64,000 bases of DNA from NCBI RefSeq assembly GCF_030816015.1, contig NZ_JAUSXN010000001.1:434001-498000 (forward strand). The letters are read 5' to 3'. This document shows positions 28,093 through 37,926 of this stretch, piece by piece; position 1 is the stretch's first letter; the number at the start of each line of letters is the position of its first letter. A program made the position numbers and the translations under genes. The stretch comes from Pedobacter sp. W3I1 (GTDB lineage: Bacteria; Bacteroidota; Bacteroidia; Sphingobacteriales; Sphingobacteriaceae). The notes beneath the pieces are model-generated. The model was not told the origin of the DNA, ran no database searches, and saw only the letters and a program-made list of their open reading frames with translations.

Positions 28093-28240
28093 ATTTTAAT
28101 TTTTGCAAGAGTATTAATCTATATAATGATAAAAAATACTCTTACACTATATACTACTTGGTAACAAAGAGATGTTTGCGATAGAAGATTTTGTTTTTTT
28201 AACAGTCCTTAATGTGTAAAATGTTTGCATGAAAATGATT

Positions 28241-28511
28241 TTTTGGCACAGTTTTTTTAAACTATTGTTGTGTTGCGTGTGGCTCATAAATGGCAATTTT
28301 GGGCTATTTTTAAGATAAAATACGATTATATCGTTCATAATATTCTACATTTTGTGGAAAATTCTCCCAAATACGCCTTTTTAATCAGACAAAAATATTG
28401 TCAAAATAAAGTCATTATACAGGTTTGTTTTGTTAAAATTTGTTAAAATGTTAGTTATGTCCGTTATATTTAGTGCTTCAAATAACTATATCATTAACTA
28501 ACTTAAATTTC
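28241..28511 (+). promoter_or_regulatory. Conserved leader of SusC copy 3
   Basis: Homologue of 22897-23151, with TTTTGGCACAGTTTTTTT at its start, TTTTTAATCAGACA, AAAGTCATTAT, TGTTAAAATG and the TTTAGTGCTTCAAATAA block before ATG 28512. Similarity of noncoding sequence is at least as strong as that of the downstream barrels, so it is either a recent duplication or under selection. Confidence 0.6.
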
Positions 28512-31500
28512 ATGAAAAAACTTCTACAAAGTTTGTTTGTATTGATGTTTATTGCCGTAAGTGCAATGGCACAAAATCGAACAATTACAGGTACAGTTAC
28601 AAGTAAAGGAGATGGACAGCCTATCCCTGGAGTAAGTGTAAAACTGGTTGGCGCGCAAGGTGCAGCAGTAACTGGAGCTGATGGTCAGTATACCATTAAG
28701 GTAACATCTGATGTAAAAACACTCTTGTTTTCTTCAATTGGATATGCTGCTAAAACAGTATCTATCGGAGGATCTAATGTCTTAAATATCACTTTAGACG
28801 ATGACTCTAAACTATTAGAAGAGGTCGTGGTAACAGGTTTCGGATTAAGACAAGCCAAAAAGGATGTAACGGGTTCTACCAGTACAATTTCTGGAAAGGA
28901 TATCGAAAACATGCCAGTTCAAAGTGTAGATAGAGCAATGCAAGGAAAACTTGCTGGTGTTCAAGTAACATCAACAAGCGGTATTCCAGGTGCAGCGATC
29001 AATGTTCGTATCCGTGGTATTGGTTCAATTAACGCAGGGAATAGTCCATTATACGTTGTTGATGGTGTTCAGGTAAACTCTGGCGATTTTACAAGTTCCA
29101 CTACAAGTGCAAATGCACTGAGCGCTTTAAATCCAGATGATATTGAATCTTTAACCGTATTAAAAGATGCGTCTGCCGCTGCAATTTATGGTGCTTCTGG
29201 TGCGAATGGTGTTGTAATTATTACTACTAAAAGAGGTAAGAATGGTAAAACCCAAATCAATGTAAGTTCTTATATTGGTTATAATGATTTTATCTCGAAA
29301 CCTAAGCTTTTAAATTCTCCTCAATGGATCCAGTTATCTTTAGAAGCTTATGCAAACCGTTATGGTGCAACATCAACTCAGTACACCAGCTTTTACAACA
29401 CTTATGTAACACCTTTTGGTTCTATTGATAATGTGCCAACTTACGATTGGCTAGATGCAGTTTCTCAAAAGGGCCGTACCCAAAATTACGATGTAAATGC
29501 GCGGGGAGGTAATGAGAAAACCCAATTCTATTTAGGCGGAAATTACAGCACACAAAAAGGACAGGTGATCGGAACTGATTTTTCTAGAGGAAGTATCAAA
29601 GTTAATTTAGATCACAAAGCAACCGACAGATTAGATTTTTCTACCTCGATGAACCTGAGTACAATTACACAGAATACAACATCTGGTGCTGGTGCGTTTG
29701 CTAACATTAGTAGAACAGCCCAATTGCAATCTCCAAATAATGCAATCTACAACCCTGATGGCAGTTATAATACTAATTTGCCTGGGGCGTATGATAGTTA
29801 TAACGTACTTCAAATTGCATCAATTAACTTGCAGAAAGCAACTACCAACCAATTTACTGGAAGCGGCTTTGCCAAGTACAAAATCTTTAACGATTTAAAT
29901 TTCAGATCTAGCTATGGTGTGGATTATTTGGAAATTGTTGAAAATACGTTTAACGATCCCCGTTTTGGCGATGGGAGATCTGTAAATGGATCTGCTTCTG
30001 CTGGAAATACAAGGAACACAAACTTCCAAACTGATCAAACTTTAAACTATACTAAAACATTTGCCGGGGTACACAACTTGAATGTAATAGTTGGTTTTAA
30101 CTATCGTAGTGAAGTTCGTACTTACTCTTTGGCTGCTTCACAAGGTTTCCCTTCTTATCAATTTACTCAGGTTTCATCTGGAAGTACACCTACAACTACC
30201 ACTGGTTCTTATACCACTTTCAGAACTGCAGGATATTTTGCTAAAGCTGATTACAATTATATGAGTAAATATTACTTGTCTGGAACGGTAAGATATGATG
30301 GTTCATCTAGATTTGGTAATGAGCATACTTTTGGATGGTTCCCTGCAGGAGCGGTTTCTTATCGTATCTCCCAAGAGGATTTTATGAAAGATGTAAGCTT
30401 TATCTCTGATTTAAAATTGAGAGCAAGTTATGGTACTACAGGTAATCAAGCTATTGGGAATTTTGATTCCAGAGCGCTTTATGCAAAATCAGGAGATTAT
30501 GTAACTTCTGGTACAGGATCTACATTAGGTTCTGGTTTGGCGCCATCAAACTTGGCTAATCCATTATTGGCTTGGGAGCGGGCAACAACACTTGATGTTG
30601 CATTAGAATTTAACTTATTTAAAGATCGTATTAGTGGTACAATCGGGTATTACAACAAGATAAACTCGAATTTATTATTAGATCAACCACTTCCGTTAAC
30701 TTCTGGCTTTAGTACTATCAGACAAAATGTAGGTAAAATGCGCAATAGAGGCTTTGAGTTTGAATTGTCTACTTTGAACATTAAAACGGATAACTTCTCT
30801 TGGAGAACGGATGCAAACATTGCGTTAAACAGAAATAAGATCCTTGCGTTGTTAGATGGACAAACTTTATTAGGGGGTAACTTTGGTATCGCAGTTGATC
30901 GTCCTATTAACTCTGTTTATACCTATACTTCTGCTGGTGTTAACCCTGCTGACGGTAGAGCAATGTGGTATGATGGAAATGGTAACATTACCTATACCCA
31001 AAACCCATCAACAGATAGAAGTTACATAGGCGATTTAAACCCTAAATATACTGGAGGTTTAACTAATACAATCAACTACAAAGGTATCTCGTTAAGCGCT
31101 TTCTTCCAATTTAGCTATGGTAATTTGGTATTAAATCAAGATAAATTCTTCTTCGAACGTTCGGGTTCAACTGTAGATAGAAACCAATACGTTAGCAACT
31201 TAGATCGTTGGACAACACCAGGTCAGTTTACTGGTATTCCTAAGCCTTATTTTGGTGGAACAGTATTGAACATCGGCGGTATTAATCATTCATCATCTTA
31301 TGCAACGTCAGATCGTTTCTATGAAGATGGATCTTACATTCGCTTAAAAACTATTAGTTTAGGTTACGATTTACCAAAACAGTGGTTATCGTCATTAAAA
31401 CTTCGCTCTGTTAGGGTATATGCACAAGGTTTAAACCTTTGGACAATTACTAAATACCAAGGTGTTGACCCTGAATTTGTAAATACAAGCGGTGATTTTG

Positions 31501-31553
31501 GTCAGTATCCTCAGTTTAAGAACTACACTGTTGGTATAAATGTTGGATTTTAA
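28512..31553 (+). CDS. SusC/RagA family TonB-linked outer-membrane protein (pair 3)
   Basis: 1013 residues from ATG 28512 (the in-frame extension to 28473 lies in the duplicated leader). Signal peptide MKKLLQSLFVLMFIAVSAMA, carboxypeptidase-regulatory-like domain, plug with SPLYVVDGVQVNSG and VLKDASAAAIYGASGANGVVIITTKRG, and a barrel ending YTVGINVGF. VVVTGFGLRQAKKDVTGS marks the plug entry, the same class as copy 4. The RagB/SusD partner follows by 11 bp and a third small lipoprotein gene closes the unit. Substrate unknown. Confidence 0.93.
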   Translation: MKKLLQSLFVLMFIAVSAMAQNRTITGTVTSKGDGQPIPGVSVKLVGAQGAAVTGADGQYTIKVTSDVKTLLFSSIGYAAKTVSIGGSNVLNITLDDDSKLLEEVVVTGFGLRQAKKDVTGSTSTISGKDIENMPVQSVDRAMQGKLAGVQVTSTSGIPGAAINVRIRGIGSINAGNSPLYVVDGVQVNSGDFTSSTTSANALSALNPDDIESLTVLKDASAAAIYGASGANGVVIITTKRGKNGKTQINVSSYIGYNDFISKPKLLNSPQWIQLSLEAYANRYGATSTQYTSFYNTYVTPFGSIDNVPTYDWLDAVSQKGRTQNYDVNARGGNEKTQFYLGGNYSTQKGQVIGTDFSRGSIKVNLDHKATDRLDFSTSMNLSTITQNTTSGAGAFANISRTAQLQSPNNAIYNPDGSYNTNLPGAYDSYNVLQIASINLQKATTNQFTGSGFAKYKIFNDLNFRSSYGVDYLEIVENTFNDPRFGDGRSVNGSASAGNTRNTNFQTDQTLNYTKTFAGVHNLNVIVGFNYRSEVRTYSLAASQGFPSYQFTQVSSGSTPTTTTGSYTTFRTAGYFAKADYNYMSKYYLSGTVRYDGSSRFGNEHTFGWFPAGAVSYRISQEDFMKDVSFISDLKLRASYGTTGNQAIGNFDSRALYAKSGDYVTSGTGSTLGSGLAPSNLANPLLAWERATTLDVALEFNLFKDRISGTIGYYNKINSNLLLDQPLPLTSGFSTIRQNVGKMRNRGFEFELSTLNIKTDNFSWRTDANIALNRNKILALLDGQTLLGGNFGIAVDRPINSVYTYTSAGVNPADGRAMWYDGNGNITYTQNPSTDRSYIGDLNPKYTGGLTNTINYKGISLSAFFQFSYGNLVLNQDKFFFERSGSTVDRNQYVSNLDRWTTPGQFTGIPKPYFGGTVLNIGGINHSSSYATSDRFYEDGSYIRLKTISLGYDLPKQWLSSLKLRSVRVYAQGLNLWTITKYQGVDPEFVNTSGDFGQYPQFKNYTVGINVGF

Positions 31554-31564
31554 TAATAATAGTA

Positions 31565-33028
31565 ATGAAAAATAGATATATAATCTTTATGATGGCTGCT
31601 GCTTTAATGGCTACATCATCTTGCAAAAAAACACTACAAACAGAACCTAAAAACTCTATCTCATCTTCAGTTGCTTTACAAGAAGCTGCAGGTATTGAGG
31701 GTTTGGTTAACAGTTTGTACGAATCTTTACAGGCCACTGGTTATTATGGACGTAACTATATTGTCGTTCCGGAACTATTATCGGATAATATGCGTATCGT
31801 GAATACCAACTCTAACCGATTCGTATCAGAGTCTAATAATACTATTGCTGCAACAGTAGATTTATGGTCTGCAGGTTATGGCATCATCAATCGGGCAAAT
31901 GGTGTAATTAAATATTCTGAATTGGTTACTGGCTTAACCCCATTGAGAAAGAAACAACTTCAGGGCGAAGCTTATTTTATTCGTGCTTTGGCTTATTTCG
32001 ATTTGGTAAAAAGCTATGGTTATAATCCGCAACAAATTGTTTCTGGTAGAAGCTTAGGCGTGCCGATTACGCTTGATTTTGTCGAAAACTATCCGGCGGA
32101 TATTAAATATCCCTCAAGAAATACGGTTACGGAGGTTTATGCTCAAATTAAAAAAGATCTTAACACAGCTCTTGGATTATTAGACAATACCTTTGCCCCC
32201 AAAAGAGTAAGCCTAGCTGCTGCGAATGCTTTAAGGGCACGTGTTGCTTTATTTAATGGCGATTGGGCTGATGCAGCTACTTTTGCTAATACTGCGCTTA
32301 CTTCTGGTGTAGGTACTTTTGTAGATCCGGCTACTGCAGTTACACCAGCATTAAAATCTGCTGCTTATGCAACCATTTTTACTTCGCCAAGCTCTCCTGA
32401 ATCAATATTTGAATTGAACTTTGAGGTTACGGAAAGTGCTGGTTCTGATGGTTTAAGCTCTTTTTATACCAGAAGCAATGTTGGTTTGCCCCCGTCTATT
32501 GGTGGAGCTGGTTATGGTGATGCCGCCCCTCAAGCAAACCTGGTTGCTGCTTATGAAACAGGTGATGTACGTAAAGATTTATTGTTTGCAATTACGAAAG
32601 GTTCTGAGCCAATTCTTTGGAACCAAAAATATCCAGCTGCAAAAGGGCCTCAATACGATAACATTAAACTGATAAGAGTAAGTGAAATGTACTTAACCAG
32701 AGCAGAAGCTAATTTTAGAAATGGCTCTGCAATTGGTGCTACACCTCAAGCAGATTTAGATAAAATTAGATTAAGAGCTGGTTTAACCCCTACACCTGTA
32801 ACTTTAGATGCAATTCTTAAAGAAAGAAGAATTGAATTGGCTTACGAAGGCTTCAGATATTGGGATTTATTGAGAACAGGTTCGGCAATCAACAAATCTA
32901 CTACTACCCTGCCTGCAAATGCAACCCCTAACTCTACAATTCCATACACAGACTTTAGGTTGTTAGCTAGAATACCGCTAACAGAAGTTCAAAATAATCC
33001 TAATATTACTCAAAACTTCGGATATTAA
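31565..33028 (+). CDS. RagB/SusD family nutrient-binding lipoprotein (pair 3)
   Basis: 487 residues with lipobox MATSSCKK. Motifs in order: NSLYESLQATGYYGRNYIVVPELLSDNM, GYGIINRANGVI, LQGEAYFIRALAYFDLVKSYGYNPQ, then IKLIRVSEMYLTRAEANFRNGS, LKERRIELAYEGFRYWDLLRTG and RIPLTEVQNNPNI at the C-terminus, the classical RagB/SusD pattern. It is the cell-surface partner of the SusC gene 11 bp upstream; another small lipoprotein gene begins 10 bp after its stop. Confidence 0.92.
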   Translation: MKNRYIIFMMAAALMATSSCKKTLQTEPKNSISSSVALQEAAGIEGLVNSLYESLQATGYYGRNYIVVPELLSDNMRIVNTNSNRFVSESNNTIAATVDLWSAGYGIINRANGVIKYSELVTGLTPLRKKQLQGEAYFIRALAYFDLVKSYGYNPQQIVSGRSLGVPITLDFVENYPADIKYPSRNTVTEVYAQIKKDLNTALGLLDNTFAPKRVSLAAANALRARVALFNGDWADAATFANTALTSGVGTFVDPATAVTPALKSAAYATIFTSPSSPESIFELNFEVTESAGSDGLSSFYTRSNVGLPPSIGGAGYGDAAPQANLVAAYETGDVRKDLLFAITKGSEPILWNQKYPAAKGPQYDNIKLIRVSEMYLTRAEANFRNGSAIGATPQADLDKIRLRAGLTPTPVTLDAILKERRIELAYEGFRYWDLLRTGSAINKSTTTLPANATPNSTIPYTDFRLLARIPLTEVQNNPNITQNFGY

Positions 33029-33038
33029 TACTACAATT

Positions 33039-33485
33039 ATGAAATCGAAAATATATTTATTGTTATTAAGCTTAATCAGTATCTCTTCAGTTTCTTGCAT
33101 GAAGAACAGAGATAATCTTTACAGCGGACCGGATGTTGTAGAATTTGTTCCCTTAACTGCAACAGTTAAAAAAGGAACTCCAGCGGCACCAGGTACTGCA
33201 GTAGCAACCATACAGTTAGTGGGGCATCAGCAATCTGTTGATACTGAAATTATATACGAGGTGGCTACTACCAGCACGGGCACGACCGGTACCCACTTTA
33301 GTTTAAGTGGTACTACAGGCAAAGTAATTATTCCTGCAAATAGTAGTTCTGCTAATATTACGATTACTGCTATTCCCGCTAATATTGCTACGGGAACAAG
33401 AACAGTGGTGCTTAACCTATTAGGTAATGGTAACATTGCAGCAAGTGCAAACTATAAAACATATACGCTCACTATTACTCAATAA
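33039..33485 (+). CDS. Small surface lipoprotein with Calx-beta-like fold pattern
   Basis: 148 residues; lipobox SISSVSCMK. The sequence is beta-rich: VVEFVPLTATVKKGTPAAPGTAVATIQLVG, then THFSLSGTTGKVIIPANSSSANITITAIP and TRTVVLNLLGNGNIAASANYKTYTLTITQ. This alternation and the acid-poor loops resemble the Calx-beta/DUF4843-type modules that often end SusCD operons. It lies 10 bp after SusD and is followed at once by a terminator. Probably an accessory surface binding protein; exact family not certain. Confidence 0.6.
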   Translation: MKSKIYLLLLSLISISSVSCMKNRDNLYSGPDVVEFVPLTATVKKGTPAAPGTAVATIQLVGHQQSVDTEIIYEVATTSTGTTGTHFSLSGTTGKVIIPANSSSANITITAIPANIATGTRTVVLNLLGNGNIAASANYKTYTLTITQ

Positions 33486-33517
33486 AAAAAGGGAGGAATT
33501 TTTTCCTCCCTTTTTTT
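33484..33517. terminator. Rho-independent terminator of SusCD unit 3
   Basis: AAAAAAAGGGAGGAA / TTCCTCCCTTTTTTT perfect stem with a TTTT loop, overlapping the last base of the small lipoprotein gene's stop; symmetrical A and T tracts would allow bidirectional action. Confidence 0.88.
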
Positions 33518-33531
33518 AAAATCAACATTGC

Positions 33532-34203
33532 ATGATTAATAAATTAAAGCATCTCATACTCTTCGCTATTTATCTAGCGCCATTTGGTACATTACGGGCA
33601 CAGATTGTTCAGGATATTACAGGTAGACCACTAATTCAAAATAAATACGCTGAGGTAAAAGGCGATATTTACTTTAATGAAAATTGGTCTAAAGGGTATG
33701 TTAAATCTGCTGGCGGCAAAAAAAACGATGCTTATCTTTTAAAATATGATGAAGTTGAAGATGTACCTGTTTACTTATTGAAAGAAGAGGTTTATACTTT
33801 TGTAGTTCAGATTACAGAATTCAGTTTACTTGATAGTCAGGGAATGCCAGCAATATTCAGAAGTGGGTTTAAGCCAAGTTCTAAAACTACAGGGAAATCG
33901 TACTTCCAGGTTATTTATGATGGAGATATTAAATTTTTAAAGAAGAACATCAAAAACATTATAGAAGATCGTGAGTACAATGCCGCTACCATAATAAAGA
34001 AAATTACAACGAGCCCCCTTTATTTCCTGATAGATCGTTCGCAGAACATTATTCAGGTTAAGAGAGATGCTAAATCTATTATAAATGTGTTAACAAAAAA
34101 GGAAGAGTTAAGTAGTTATATTAAGGAAAACAAGCTCGATTTAAAGAAGGATCTGGATCTGATCAAATTCTTAACCTTTTATTCTTCAATTGTCAAAGAA
34201 TAA
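33532..34203 (+). CDS. Secreted protein of unknown function
   Basis: 223 residues. A signal peptide (MINKLKHLILFAIYLAPFGTLRAQ) is followed by QDITGRPLIQNKYAEVKGDIYFNENWSKGYVK, then KYDEVEDVPVYLLKEEVYTFVVQITEFSLL and a Lys-rich C-terminal half (FLKKNIKNIIEDREYNAATIIKKITTS) of helical character. I recognise no family. It follows terminator 33484-33517 by 14 bp and has no obvious own operon partner; the gap after it holds an orphan SusC start relic. Its position within the SusCD array suggests a surface or periplasmic accessory role, which is inference only. Confidence 0.65.
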   Translation: MINKLKHLILFAIYLAPFGTLRAQIVQDITGRPLIQNKYAEVKGDIYFNENWSKGYVKSAGGKKNDAYLLKYDEVEDVPVYLLKEEVYTFVVQITEFSLLDSQGMPAIFRSGFKPSSKTTGKSYFQVIYDGDIKFLKKNIKNIIEDREYNAATIIKKITTSPLYFLIDRSQNIIQVKRDAKSIINVLTKKEELSSYIKENKLDLKKDLDLIKFLTFYSSIVKE

Positions 34204-34388
34204 CTAATATTGTTAGTGCTCCTTTTTATATGATATTTTATTGGAGGAAGATTTTTTTAAATTTAAAATATTTTTATCAGTTTTTTCTTGAAAAAGCATA
34301 TCATTTCTTTGTTTTGTTCTATATTTTATTGCTTTTAAGGTTTATTTTAGTTAATATTAGAGAATTATTAACTAAACTAAAATTTTTT

Positions 34389-34556
34389 ATGAAAAAACTT
34401 CTACGGAGTTCGTCCGTATGTTCGTTTATTGCAAATTTTGCAATAAATTACGATCGAATTGCTACAAAAATCCCTATCATCCGGAATGACCTGTCATCTT
34501 TTTCAGATTTATGTGTTGAAATAAGATTACAATTGACAGAACCACCTCAGTTGTAA
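34389..34556 (+). pseudogene. Relic SusC 5' end (leader and signal-peptide region only)
   Basis: ATG 34389 begins MKKLLRSSSVCSFIANFAIN, alignable without gaps to the intact signal peptide MKKLLQSLFILLFIATSAIA of copies 4 and 5 and onward into YDRIATK versus QDRTITG; after about 29 codons similarity ends. The 40 bp before it (TTATTAACTAAACTAAAAT) also match the leaders of copies 4 and 5. So a SusC gene start was copied here, or a whole gene was deleted, leaving the 5' stub in the 559-bp gap before SusC copy 4. The rest of the gap shows nothing further. Confidence 0.65.
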
Positions 34557-34689
34557 TTCACGATAACATATTTTATCTATTCAATTAGCAATATTATTTC
34601 TTTAAAATTTTTAAAAAAACAGTTTTTTGACTGTACGGGGCTAATCGCTTCTTTATAAGGGCATTGATTTTATTGAATAATGCAAATAT

Positions 34690-34762
34690 AAAATTGTAAA
34701 ATTTGCATTACAAAATACTAAATCATATCTTGGATTATTATTAACTAAACTAAATTATTTTT
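34690..34762 (+). promoter_or_regulatory. Leader of SusC copy 4, nearly identical to that of copy 5
   Basis: The ~73 bp before ATG 34763 (TAAAATTTGCATTACAAAAT onward to TTAACTAAACTAAATTATT) differ from 39673-39748 at only a few positions. TAAAATTTG resembles a -7 box with three spacer bases. The shared leader stands apart from the leaders of copies 1-3. Confidence 0.6.
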
Positions 34763-37700
34763 ATGAAAAAACTTCTACAAAGTTTGTTCATATTGCTATT
34801 TATTGCCACCTCAGCAATAGCGCAAGATCGAACAATCACTGGAACAGTTACAGCTCAGGAAGATGGATTACCCCTCCCTGGTGTAAGTGTAAAAATCAAA
34901 GGTGCATCAGGCGGAACCACAACTGGTGCAGATGGTAGGTATTCACTTAAAGTCAACAATCAAGCAACCGCACTGGAATTCTCCTATATCGGTTTCTTAA
35001 GCCAAACCAAAGCTATTGGCGGTAGTAATGTGGTTAATGTACAGTTAAAAAGCGATTCTAAAACATTATCTGATGTAGTCGTAACAGGTTATACTACACA
35101 ATCAAAGAGAGATGTTACCGGCTCAATCGCAAGTGTAAGCGGCGAAAAACTTAAAAATCAACCTGTACAGAGTTTTGAGCAAGCACTTGCAGGTAAAGCG
35201 GCAGGTGTAAACATCATTCAGCCAAATGGGGTTTTAAATAATCCTCCGGTTTTCAGGGTGCGTGGTTTTAACTCCATCTCTTTAAGTTCTTATCCATTAA
35301 TTATTGTTGATGGTATTCCAGTATTTACGGGCGATCAATCGGCAAACAGTGCGGCAGGTAATGCATTGGGAGACATCAACCCTGCCGATATCGAATCGAT
35401 CGACATCTTAAAAGATGCGGCTTCATCTGCAATTTATGGCTCCAGAGCAGCTAATGGTGTTGTAGTGATTACTACTAAAAAGGGTAAACAAGGAGTAACT
35501 AAAATTAATTATGAGGGTTGGGTAGGAACTACAAAAGCTCAAAACCTTACACCATTATTAAATGCCGCCGAGTATGTTCTGATCAAAAATGAAGCAAGAA
35601 CAAATAATGGCCAGGCGCCAGCATTCTTTCTACAAACAAAATCAGATGGCTCTCAGGTAGAAACCAATTGGTATGATTACGCTTATAGGACAGCTACATC
35701 TCAAAACCATGCTTTAAACTTCTCAGGAGCAAACGAAAAAACTTCATATTATGTATCATTAGGGTATAGTAATCAAGAAGGTTTTATCATTGGAAACTCT
35801 TTTGAAAGGAAAAATGGCCGTGTAAATATTGATCATAAATTATTTAAAAACGTAACCATTGGAACAAACTTTTCATACAGTAATACTTTAAACCGTGCGC
35901 CCAATACAGGTTCTTTGCCTGGACAGGCTTTTTCAACTGTAGGTTTGGGCAGGTTGGCCATAGTATTGCCTCCAAATGTAGCGGCATATAATGAGGACGG
36001 TTCTTATAATGTAAATGCGCCGGCAGGCTCTGTTGGTTTAGGTGCAAATACCATCGCATCAAATTATCCAAATGCAGCTGTGTTGGTAAACGAAGATAAA
36101 AATACATCAGAAAGCGACCGTATTATAGCAAATGCTTATGCATCAATCCAGATAGTAAAAGGCTTAACCTTTAAAACCACTTATGGTTTAGACAATCTTA
36201 AAATCGATAACAACTCATTTGTTAACCGTTTACAGGGCGATGGGTTTTCTTATGGCGGTGGTGCTACAAGTAATTTTGTTAAAAATAGCAGATGGAATTG
36301 GTCTAACACGTTAAGTTATAATGGTGTATTTGGTGATCATACTTTGGGTGCATTTATCGGCGCTGAAGACCAGTATACTAAATCGCTTGGTTATGGTGCA
36401 ACCAGACAAGGGGTAATTGATCCTTTCATTGAAGTTTTTCAGGGAGCATTTGGCGCCATTACACCTGCTGGGTTAGTGCAGGGAGATAACGCTTTCCGCT
36501 CTTACTTTGGTAGTGTCAATTACGATTATAAAAAGAAATATTATTTAACCGGATCTTTCAGGCGTGATGGCTACTCCGGATTATCAGCTGGGAATAAATA
36601 TGGTAATTTCGGGGGCGCATCAGTAGGTTATGCCATTTCAGAAGAAAATTTCTATAAAGACCTTGGTATCAGTAAAGTCTTAACACGGATCAAATTACAC
36701 GGAAGTTATGGCGAGGTTGGAAATATTAACATTGGTAATTACCCAGCCTTGTTCTTATACAATCCAGGCTTATATGGTTCTTCACCAGCACTGTCTTTTT
36801 CACAGGCAGGTAATCCTGACTTAAGGTGGGAGACTAGTAAAAAAGCCGATATTGGAATCAATTTAGAATTTTTAAGCGGACGTTTCTCATTAGACGTAGA
36901 TTATTATCACAACGACATCGATAACCTGGTTCAGAACGCACCTCAGGCGCCTTCAAAGGGTGTTCCGGGAAATGCAATCACAACCAATGTTGGTAAAATG
37001 TACAACAAGGGGCTTGAATTTACATTAAATTCAAGGAATTTTGATGGTGATGATTTCGGTTGGACAACCAGTTTTACTTTCAGTACATTGAAAAACGAGG
37101 TGACTGCTTTGGGTAATAACAATGCAGATCTTTTTGGCGCCACCTCTTTAGAAACCGCAAACATTACCCGCGTTGGTTATCCAATCGGATCAATTTATAC
37201 GGTACAAACCGCTGGGGTCGATCCGGCAACTGGAGAAAGAATTTTTATCAATAGAAATGGTGAAAAATTGAGATTCAGTTTCCAAAGAGCAACAGCTGCC
37301 CGTTATCAATACCTTGATGGTCCTAAGGCAGGTCAAAATGCCACTGCAATTGATGCAGCATTAGATGCCACAATCACTGGACAATCAATACCAAAATGGT
37401 TCGGCGGTTTAGATAATAATTTCCGCTATAAAGCTTTTGATTTAAGTTTAGGCTTAACATTCTCAGGCGGGAACAAAATTTACTATGGATCACAAGCTGG
37501 TCTTCGTGATCAACGTTTTTGGAATAACGATGCAGGAATGTTAAATAGATGGACTACACCAGGTCAGATTACAGACATACCACGTGTCGTTTATGGTGAT
37601 AATACTTCAAATGGATCTGCTTTTGCACAATCACAGAATGTTTTCTCTGGTAATTTCTTGAAAGTAAGGAATCTAGCTTTGGGTTATACGCTCCCAAAAA

Positions 37701-37915
37701 CACTTTTAGGTAAATATGGCATTTCGAACGTTAGGCTTTATGCGCAATCTAGCAACCTTTGGATTATATCTGATTATCCGGGGCCAGATCCAGAGGTTTC
37801 TGTAAACGGAAACTCCACTACAACCGGAAATAGCGGTAACCTGGCGCCGGGCGTAGATAGAAACTCTGTGCCATCTGGTAGAACATTTACTTTTGGTATT
37901 AATGTTGGATTTTAA
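34763..37915 (+). CDS. SusC/RagA family TonB-linked outer-membrane protein (pair 4)
   Basis: 1050 residues. Signal peptide MKKLLQSLFILLFIATSAIA, carboxypeptidase-regulatory-like domain almost identical to that of copy 5 up to about residue 85 (GVSVKIKGASGGTTTGADG), then the sequences part: this plug has VVVTGYTTQSKRDVTGSIASVSGEKL and YPLIIVDGIPVFTGD, ILKDAASSAIYGSRAANGVVVITTKKG, the same class as copy 3. Barrel ends TFGINVGF. The classical RagB/SusD partner follows by 11 bp. Substrate unknown. Confidence 0.93.
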   Translation: MKKLLQSLFILLFIATSAIAQDRTITGTVTAQEDGLPLPGVSVKIKGASGGTTTGADGRYSLKVNNQATALEFSYIGFLSQTKAIGGSNVVNVQLKSDSKTLSDVVVTGYTTQSKRDVTGSIASVSGEKLKNQPVQSFEQALAGKAAGVNIIQPNGVLNNPPVFRVRGFNSISLSSYPLIIVDGIPVFTGDQSANSAAGNALGDINPADIESIDILKDAASSAIYGSRAANGVVVITTKKGKQGVTKINYEGWVGTTKAQNLTPLLNAAEYVLIKNEARTNNGQAPAFFLQTKSDGSQVETNWYDYAYRTATSQNHALNFSGANEKTSYYVSLGYSNQEGFIIGNSFERKNGRVNIDHKLFKNVTIGTNFSYSNTLNRAPNTGSLPGQAFSTVGLGRLAIVLPPNVAAYNEDGSYNVNAPAGSVGLGANTIASNYPNAAVLVNEDKNTSESDRIIANAYASIQIVKGLTFKTTYGLDNLKIDNNSFVNRLQGDGFSYGGGATSNFVKNSRWNWSNTLSYNGVFGDHTLGAFIGAEDQYTKSLGYGATRQGVIDPFIEVFQGAFGAITPAGLVQGDNAFRSYFGSVNYDYKKKYYLTGSFRRDGYSGLSAGNKYGNFGGASVGYAISEENFYKDLGISKVLTRIKLHGSYGEVGNINIGNYPALFLYNPGLYGSSPALSFSQAGNPDLRWETSKKADIGINLEFLSGRFSLDVDYYHNDIDNLVQNAPQAPSKGVPGNAITTNVGKMYNKGLEFTLNSRNFDGDDFGWTTSFTFSTLKNEVTALGNNNADLFGATSLETANITRVGYPIGSIYTVQTAGVDPATGERIFINRNGEKLRFSFQRATAARYQYLDGPKAGQNATAIDAALDATITGQSIPKWFGGLDNNFRYKAFDLSLGLTFSGGNKIYYGSQAGLRDQRFWNNDAGMLNRWTTPGQITDIPRVVYGDNTSNGSAFAQSQNVFSGNFLKVRNLALGYTLPKTLLGKYGISNVRLYAQSSNLWIISDYPGPDPEVSVNGNSTTTGNSGNLAPGVDRNSVPSGRTFTFGINVGF

Positions 37916-37926
37916 ACTTAGAGATC

